From Paulinella micropora (Eukaryota > Cercozoa > Imbricatea > Euglyphida): a stretch of 41,565 nt of DNA. Positions 1 to 41,565 of this stretch are shown piece by piece. The position numbers and the translations under genes were made by a program. Below the pieces are notes generated by a model, which saw nothing but the letters and a program-made list of their open reading frames with translations, was not told the origin of the DNA and made no database searches. The DNA lies in the NCBI GenBank assembly GCA_009731375.1, contig BJOX01000098.1, forward strand, positions 737,810 to 779,374. The letters are read 5' to 3'. Numbering within the stretch: the first letter of the stretch is position 1; the number at the start of each line of letters is the position of its first letter.

Positions 1-45
1 AATAATAATAATAATAATAACAATAACAATAACAATAACAATGAC

Positions 46-78
<33 letters not shown>

Positions 79-129
79 CATAATAATAATAACAACAACA
101 ATAATAATAATAATAATAATAATGGTAAT
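1..129. repeat. AAT/AAC microsatellite
   Basis: Flank of SINE A1. Confidence 0.95.
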
Positions 130-400
130 AGTGCTTCTCTGTCAATGGCTGATGCATTTCTGCACATGCGCCTCCATCGTCTCACCCGTGAGGGGAGTAC
201 GAAGAATTGACGATAAGCTCTAATGACACCCCCGCAAGGGCAGTTCCAACACTTCCAGACGGGCCGGTATGTTCAATGAAAATACTGGTCCAGAAATAGA
301 CCGGTATGTTCAATGAAAATACTGGTGGCACCGACGGGAATCGAACTGGCGACAGGGCCCAGATGGTAGAACTTGACCACTGGGCTATCACGGTGTCCAT
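130..400 (-). mobile_element. tRNA-like SINE, copy A1
   Basis: On the minus strand it begins GGACACCGTGATAGCCCAGTGG, with an A-box-like TAGCCCAGTGG and a B-box-like GTTCGATTCCC at tRNA spacing, then a ~190-bp unrelated body. It is flanked on both sides by AAT (ATT in element sense). The CCAGTATTTTCATTGAAC segment is present twice. Confidence 0.82.
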
Positions 401-404
401 AATA

Positions 405-478
<74 letters not shown>

Positions 479-540
479 CATAACAACAAACAACAACAAC
501 AACGACAACAACAACAACAATAACGACGATGATAATCATA
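401..540. repeat. AAT then CAA microsatellite
   Basis: Other flank of SINE A1. Confidence 0.95.
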
Positions 541-555
541 CCTTTGCACGTGCAG

Positions 556-638
556 TTGCTCTTATTTCTGCGCCTTGTCTTGGAGGAAGTGGCGGCGGTG
601 CCCCCGGACCCAGCAGCTTGACTCTGTGCGACAGACAG
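556..638 (+). CDS. candidate exon of an unrecognised upstream gene
   Basis: Unique segment with acceptor CGTGCAG and donor CAG|gtacga. Open in one phase as ALISAPCLGGSGGGAPGPSS..LCDRQ and phase-compatible with 821-923. I recognise no domain. It could be a 5' exon of the ATPase locus, of another gene, or chance. Confidence 0.22.
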
Positions 639-655
639 GTACGACTTGTGTTGAC

Positions 656-800
656 ACTTAGTAGAGGTAGGTAGATAGGTAGGTAGGTAGGTAGGTAGGT
701 AGGTAGGTGGTAGGTATGCTAGCAAGCTGGCAGGTAGGCAGATTGACAGTTAGATGGAGGGGTTGATAGGTAGGTAGGTAGCTAGGTGGAGACAGACAGA
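656..800. repeat. GGTA/GATA tetranucleotide repeats
   Basis: Imperfect, between the two upstream candidate exons. Confidence 0.9.
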
Positions 801-820
801 TAGATAGAAACCTGCCACAG

Positions 821-923
821 GCTGGCGGGAAAAGAAGATTCGTCCAGGATTGGGAGATTGAACGTGCGCGAGTCGGTCTTTGGAGAAGTACAAGGCACCC
901 TGAGCGAAAACATATCATGTGTG
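821..923 (+). CDS. candidate exon of an unrecognised upstream gene
   Basis: Unique segment after GCCACAG, open in phase 0 for 34 codons with protein-like composition (RRFVQDWEIERARVGLWRS). Donor could be TGTG|gtgtga. The family is not recognised. Its phase joins the 556-638 candidate. Confidence 0.27.
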
Positions 924-962
924 GTGTGACTCAAAGAGAAGAAAATGGCATGATATGATGAT

Positions 963-1077
963 GAGGTCAGGTCAGGTCAGGTAAGGTAAGGTAAGGTATG
1001 GTAAGGTAAGGTAAGGTTAGGGGTAAGGTTAGATAAGGTAAGGTAAGGTAAGTAAGGTAAGGTACGGTAAGGTAAAA
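963..1077. repeat. GGTAA/GGTCA pentanucleotide array
   Basis: Contains about twenty GTAAG donor-like strings on the + strand. Confidence 0.92.
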
Positions 1078-1085
1078 CGAGGCAC

Positions 1086-1140
1086 TAGAGAGGGAGGGAG
1101 GGAGAGAGAGAGAGAGAGAGAGAGGGAGGGAGGGAGAGAT

Positions 1141-1200
<60 letters not shown>

Positions 1201-1330
1201 AGCCTCCCCTGCACACGCAGTCGTCCTTGTTGTTACGAGCTGGCCTACTACATCACATTGGGTAGGATTTAACAGAACATCACTCTCTCTCTCTNNNNNN
1301 NNNNCCCCCCCCCCCCCCTCTCTCTCTCCA
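1086..1330. repeat. GA/CT repeats with small gap
   Basis: GA to 1199, unique island 1200-1285, then CT, a 10-N gap and a C run. Confidence 0.85.
1210..1262 (+). CDS. candidate exon or exon edge with a downstream copy
   Basis: CACACGCAG then a short open stretch (VVLVVTSWPTTSHW) before gtagga. A related segment at about 1336-1402 keeps the CCTTGTTGTTACG core and a gtagga end but lacks the acceptor AG. This is the exon-echo layout seen in the ATPase gene; function unknown. Confidence 0.2.
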
Positions 1331-1449
1331 GCCTCCCCTGCCTCCCTTGCACACGCCATCCTCCTTGTTGTTACGGGCTGGCCCACCAGAACAAAATAGG
1401 TAGGATTTCAACATAAAAACCTCAATGCTCATTCTCATTTTCCTCGCTC

Positions 1450-1461
1450 CACTGACTGATT

Positions 1462-1494
<33 letters not shown>

Positions 1495-1624
1495 ATTAAT
1501 TGATTGATTGGATTGGATTGATTGATTGGATTGATTGGTTGATTGGATTGATTGATTAATGGATTGATTGATTGATTGATGGATTGGATTGATTGATTGG
1601 ATTGATTGATTGGTTGGTTGGTTC
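1450..1624. repeat. GATT tetranucleotide array
   Basis: ATTGATTG with GGATTG interruptions. Confidence 0.93.
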
Positions 1625-1625
1625 A

Positions 1626-1688
1626 TTTATTGAAAGCTGATGGCATTGTTGCAAGCTGAAGACGGACTGCTACATGAGTCATGACATG
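1626..1688. other. short unique island, unrecognised
   Basis: About 60 nt of non-repetitive sequence between GATT and TGTA arrays, containing TTGCAAG followed by a short open stretch. No convincing donor before the repeat, so no exon is called. Confidence 0.2.
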
Positions 1689-2107
1689 TATGCATATGTT
1701 GTATGTATGTATGTATGTATGTATGCATGTATGTATGTATGTATGTATGTATGCATGCATGAATTTATGTCATGTATTTACGTATTTATGTATGTATGTA
1801 TGTATGTATGCACAGACTTGGCTGGGGAAAGCAGAAAGTCCCCTCCCACAGGCACCGCCCCTACACACACACACACACACATGTCTGTCTGTCTGTCTGC
1901 ATCTCACAACACCAGGCACCGCCCCTACATCGAGCCAATAAAGAACATAGCCATACACGCACACAGACACACACACACACATCTCTCTCTCTCTCTCACA
2001 CACACACAAACACACACCATATATATTATATATATATATATATAAATTATATACAAAATATTACGTATGTATACATATTATTACACCATATACATAAAAT
2101 ATATTAC

Positions 2108-2138
<31 letters not shown>

Positions 2139-2184
2139 TGTATGTATATGTATGTATGTATGTATGTATGCATGGAGACGAAGA

Positions 2185-2230
<46 letters not shown>
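1688..2230. repeat. TGTA, CA, TA and poly-A repeats
   Basis: Several arrays in series, ending in a ~45-nt A run at a 10-N gap; the island 1813-1955 lies within. Confidence 0.9.
1813..1955 (+). other. unique island with internal duplication, possible exon edge
   Basis: GCACAG is followed by an open stretch (TWLGKAESPLPQAPPLH). The segment CAGGCACCGCCCCTACA is repeated about 70 nt later and is followed by AATAAAG. Could be decayed exon copies; not assignable. Confidence 0.2.
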
Positions 2231-2240
2231 NNNNNNNNNN

Positions 2241-2466
2241 GAGAGAGAGAAGGAAAGAAAGAAAGAAAGAAAGAAGAGAGAGGGAAAGAGAGAGAGAGAA
2301 GGAAAGAAAGGAAAGAAAGAAAGGAAAGAAAGAAAGGAAAGAAAGAAAGAAAGAAAGAAAGAGAAAGCGCGAGAGGAGAGAGAGAGCGAGAGGAGAGAGA
2401 GAGAGAGCGAGAGAGAGACAGAGAGAGAGAGATAGAGATAGAGAGAGAGAGAGGAGAGAGAGAGAG

Positions 2467-2499
<33 letters not shown>

Positions 2500-2509
2500 G
2501 GAGAGATAG

Positions 2510-2565
<56 letters not shown>

Positions 2566-2618
2566 CGTGGCAGACAGACAGAGAGACAGACAGAGAGAAA
2601 GAGAGAAAGAAAAAAAAA

Positions 2619-2650
<32 letters not shown>

Positions 2651-2686
2651 TGAGAGTGAGAGTGAGTGTGTGTGTGTGTGTGTGTA

Positions 2687-2732
<46 letters not shown>

Positions 2733-2771
2733 GAGAGAGAGACAGAGAGAGAGAGACAGAGAGAGAGAGAT

Positions 2772-2856
<85 letters not shown>

Positions 2857-3289
2857 NNNNNNNNNNNNNNNNNNNNNNNNNNNNNNNNNNNNNNNNNNNN
2901 NNNNNNNNNNNNNNNNNNNNNNNNNNNNNNNNNNNNNNNNNNNNNNNNNNNNNNNNNNNNNNNNNNNNNNNNNNNNNNNNNNNNNNNNNNNNNNNNNNNN
3001 NNNNNNNNNNNNNNNNNNNNNNNNNNNNNNNNNNNNNNNNNNNNNNNNNNNNNNNNNNNNNNNNNNNNNNNNNNNNNNNNNNNNNNNNNNNNNNNNNNNN
3101 NNNNNNNNNNNNNNNNNNNNNNNNNNNNNNNNNNNNNNNNNNNNNNNNNNNNNNNNNNNNNNNNNNNNNNNNNNNNNNNNNNNNNNNNNNNNNNNNNNNN
3201 NNNNNNNNNNNNNNNNNNNNNNNNNNNNNNNNNNNNNNNNNNNNNNNNNNNNNNNNNNNNNNNNNNNNNNNNNNNNNNNNNNNNNNNNN

Positions 3290-3326
<37 letters not shown>

Positions 3327-3396
3327 GAGAGAGAGCGAGAGATCGAGAGAGAGAGAGATGAGAGATGAGAGAGAGACAGAGAGAGAGAGAGAGATA
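2241..3396. repeat. GA-rich array with large assembly gap (2857-3289)
   Basis: GAAA, GA, GACA and GATA variants only; no gene visible. Confidence 0.93.
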
Positions 3397-4135
3397 ATAA
3401 CTATAATATAATATTAATACTGAGCAGCTGAATACTAATTTAATATCGATATCTTCCTTAATACGCTCAACTAGTACTGAATAACTAGGTTTCCACCTTA
3501 TATAAAGGTATAACTTACTAGCTATACTTTTCACGTGGACGTTCCCTGAGTCCAATTGTAAAATTATTCTCTCAATAAAAATGAAGAAGAAGAAGAAGAA
3601 GAGAGAGAGAGAGTTAGTTATGTTTTCCATGCGGACGTAAGTGTGTGTTGTCAACACAGAGCCTTTCAGAGGAAACTTCCAAATGACAAGCAACAGCGAG
3701 TGTAATTGCGAGCTGATCTGAGGAAGAGCGTATTTCAACATACCTCCTGCCTTCGCCATGAAACTGAGGGGCTGAAGAGAAATGTTGTTTTATAGCCTCC
3801 ACAATTCAACACGCCTTTTGGTCGCGCAGTGCCTTTTGCACAAAAAAAAGATTTAGAAGTCCTTTAGACACCTGAAGGGATATTATCTGGTGGGAGTTGC
3901 TGTTATGGTTTTGTCTTTTTGAGTATAGTTTCCGTACTGGAACTGCTTTCATTAAACTACTACTACTATAGCAACTGTCATACTTCTCTCGCAACAAACG
4001 CAAACAACCAACAGCTAGTGAACTTTGTTGGCAAGTCAGGTCTAATTCATAGACAAGAACCTTGCAGCGAAGCCTCATTTTTATGGGAAGGAATACACAT
4101 TATTTTTTGTTCCTGCCTCTGCTATCCCGGATCTC
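3397..4135. other. unique, mostly non-repetitive region, unrecognised
   Basis: The largest repeat-poor stretch upstream of the ATPase. The minus strand is open at 3614-3802 and 3806-4078, but neither reading looks like a known family. It may be the 5' flank or promoter of the ATPase, or an old element; nothing in it decides. Confidence 0.3.
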
Positions 4136-4138
4136 GTG

Positions 4139-4680
<542 letters not shown>

Positions 4681-4685
4681 TAGGC

Positions 4686-39897
<35,212 letters not shown>

Positions 39898-39954
39898 NNN
39901 NNNNNNNNNNNNNNNNNNNNNNNNNNNNNNNNNNNNNNNNNNNNNNNNNNNNNG

Positions 39955-40042
<88 letters not shown>

Positions 40043-40052
40043 CAGTAGTAGC

Positions 40053-40119
<67 letters not shown>

Positions 40120-40134
40120 TATTATTATTATTAT

Positions 40135-40166
<32 letters not shown>

Positions 40167-40191
40167 GGTGTTGTTGGTGTTGTTGTTATCA

Positions 40192-40284
<93 letters not shown>
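39898..40284. other. assembly gap 39898-39953, TAG, GGT and ATT arrays
   Basis: The gap truncates exon 33 or its donor; ATT leads into SINE A5. Confidence 0.94.
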
Positions 40285-40286
<2 letters not shown>

Positions 40287-40553
40287 GGACACCGTGATAG
40301 CCCAGTGGTCAAGTTCTACCATCTGGGCCCTGTCGCCAGTTCGATTCCCGTCGGTGCCACCAGTATTTTCATTGAACATACCGCTCCGTCTGGACCAGTA
40401 TTTTCATTGAACATACCGGTCCGTCTGGAAGTGTTGGAACTGCCCTTGCGGGGGTGTCATTAGAGCTTATCGTCAATTCTTCGTACTCCCCTCACGGGTG
40501 AGACGATGGAGGCGCATGTGCAGAAATGCATCAGCCATTGACAGAGAAGCACT
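40285..40553 (+). mobile_element. tRNA-like SINE, copy A5
   Basis: Full-length. A-box-like TAGCCCAGTGG about 13 nt in, B-box-like GTTCGATTCCC about 55 nt in, tRNA-like end GGTGCCACCA. ATT runs on both sides. A single tRNA gene is less likely because the same 190-bp body follows in every copy. Confidence 0.88.
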
Positions 40554-40582
40554 ATTATTATTATTATTATTTATTATTATTA

Positions 40583-40656
<74 letters not shown>

Positions 40657-40678
40657 GTCATTATATTATTATTATTAA

Positions 40679-40745
<67 letters not shown>

Positions 40746-40750
40746 TTTAT
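40554..40750. repeat. ATT array
   Basis: Shared flank of SINE A5 and element C3. Confidence 0.95.
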
Positions 40751-41160
40751 TCAGCCCAATGGCCTCAAGGCGTTAAACTGTGACGCCAACTCATAACCCT
40801 TTGGTGGTAGATGCTGGGGAGGAGGGTCGTTGCGCGCGTAAAAGATCTTAAACTCCGCATATGCTGGTTGATAGCCCAGGACCCAGCAGACACCAGATTG
40901 TTATGGGTGGGGTTTCGAGGCAGCTCTAGCAACCGCGCTTGGTGTATGCACTTGCACATTCGGTGACGTCTTGCAAGAGGTTGCTGGGACTGCGGAATAA
41001 CCTCGGCTTAGTGCAGTCTTGCCCTCAGGAGCTCCATCGGTGGCCCCGATCATCAGGCGAGAGACTGAGGGGGGGGGATGGAGGACCTCGAACAAGGGTA
41101 TTGGAGGCTTATGTCCGTTGAGGATATGCCATTAGCTGCATCAGTACGCCTCAGATATAG
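40751..41160 (+). mobile_element. ~410-bp dispersed element, copy C3
   Basis: Near-identical to C2, again flanked by ATT on both sides. It differs mainly in the G-rich GACTGAGGGGGGGG segment. Confidence 0.83.
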
Positions 41161-41169
41161 TATTATTAA

Positions 41170-41205
<36 letters not shown>

Positions 41206-41237
41206 TAATAGTAATAGGAATAATGATGATGATGATG

Positions 41238-41301
<64 letters not shown>

Positions 41302-41390
41302 GTAATAATAATAATAGTAATAATAGTAATAATGATAATAATATATTATTACTATTATTATTATCATTATTCTGGAGGGGTGCACAAGAT
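41161..41390. repeat. ATT/AAT arrays
   Basis: ATT switches to AAT near 41205. Confidence 0.94.
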
Positions 41391-41565
41391 GGCACTCCAT
41401 GGGAAGAGGAGGTGGTTGGGCCTCTCCCCACGAAGGTGACCGCTTGGGGAGGGCGGTCACCGGGATATGCGCAACTCTCAACTGGGCATTTACTCGGTAG
41501 GGGTTCGGCCAGGCAGGTTGTGGGGTTGTCTGTTGGATTGTTGGTTGGCTCGTTTTTCTTGGCTG
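41391..41565. other. unique window end with hairpin
   Basis: GGTGACCGC (41435) pairs with GCGGTCACC (41453-41461) across a 9-nt loop. The rest is unrecognised; possibly the edge of another dispersed element. No ATPase exon. Confidence 0.5.

Noticed and set aside
182-725. Long reading frames of poly-Ile, Tyr, Asn, Leu, Ser or Thr-Tyr-Ile-His throughout the window
   Set aside because: They are translations of microsatellites in several frames, without start context or conserved protein.
963-1077. Telomere-like or centromeric repeat
   Set aside because: GGTAA/GGTCA pentamers are short and irregular and do not match known telomere repeats.
2857-3289. Biological meaning of the N blocks and of homopolymers beside them
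   Set aside because: They are assembly gaps placed where one simple repeat meets another; no inference is safe.
2104-3759. 551-codon minus-strand frame
   Set aside because: Most of it is GA repeat and a 433-base gap; only the ends are unique and they resemble nothing.
3806-4078. Minus-strand protein gene in the unique upstream region
   Set aside because: Ninety codons with no recognisable motif and no flanking splice or coding support.
40285-40375. Functional tRNA gene
   Set aside because: A and B boxes exist, but the stem pairing is imperfect and the same non-tRNA body follows in every copy, as in a SINE.

Overview
This is nuclear DNA of a eukaryote. Two things dominate it: an extreme load of simple-sequence DNA (AAT/ATT, GTT/CAA, TATC/GATA, TGTA/CATA, CTTA, GA/CT, CA/TG, homopolymers), and one gene on the + strand cut into many very small exons with canonical GT-AG introns. 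I cannot name the organism. The short exons, microsatellite-filled introns and arginine-rich presequence would suit a protist or alga, but nothing here proves it.

The gene is a P1B-type (heavy-metal, CPC class) P-type ATPase, most likely a Cu+ transporter. I assembled it by hand as 33 exons from about 4686 to 39897. Every junction that is not in an assembly gap keeps the reading frame. In order the exons encode a basic N-terminal presequence (4686-5872, least certain), a His-rich linker and the first HMA strand (6548-6610), one CxxC heavy-metal domain (7288-9151), membrane segments MA, MB, M1 and M2 (10978-15467), the actuator domain with TGE (17044-22974), M3 and the CPC-bearing M4 (23573-25938), the DKTG phosphorylation site (27001-27059), the nucleotide-binding region with SSHPL (29901-34073), and the rest of the P domain with SGD and GDGIND (34582-39897). 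The last membrane helices (M5, M6) and the stop codon lie outside the window. About 2.2 kb of roughly 35 kb is coding.

The most unusual feature is that about 20 of the 33 exons are accompanied by decayed partial copies ('echoes') in the adjoining introns. Echoes upstream of an exon keep the acceptor and the 5' part of the exon. Echoes downstream keep the 3' part and usually the donor. Some form minisatellite arrays: ten copies before the MA exon, about twelve before the M1 exon, five donor-end copies after the GRYLE exon, six around the GDGIND exon. This fits repeated tandem duplication across exon-intron borders, driven by the flanking microsatellites and tolerated because an intact exon always remains.

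The introns also hold five repeat families: a tRNA-like SINE (5 copies) and a ~410-bp element (4 copies), both embedded in ATT runs in a fixed orientation; a ~430-bp element (3 copies) beside TATC runs; a ~135-bp double-hairpin element (3 copies); and one foldback element with ~80-bp inverted ends inside GTT repeats. The 4.6 kb upstream of the gene is mostly simple repeats with a few possible exons of an unrecognised gene. The last 1.6 kb holds repeats only.
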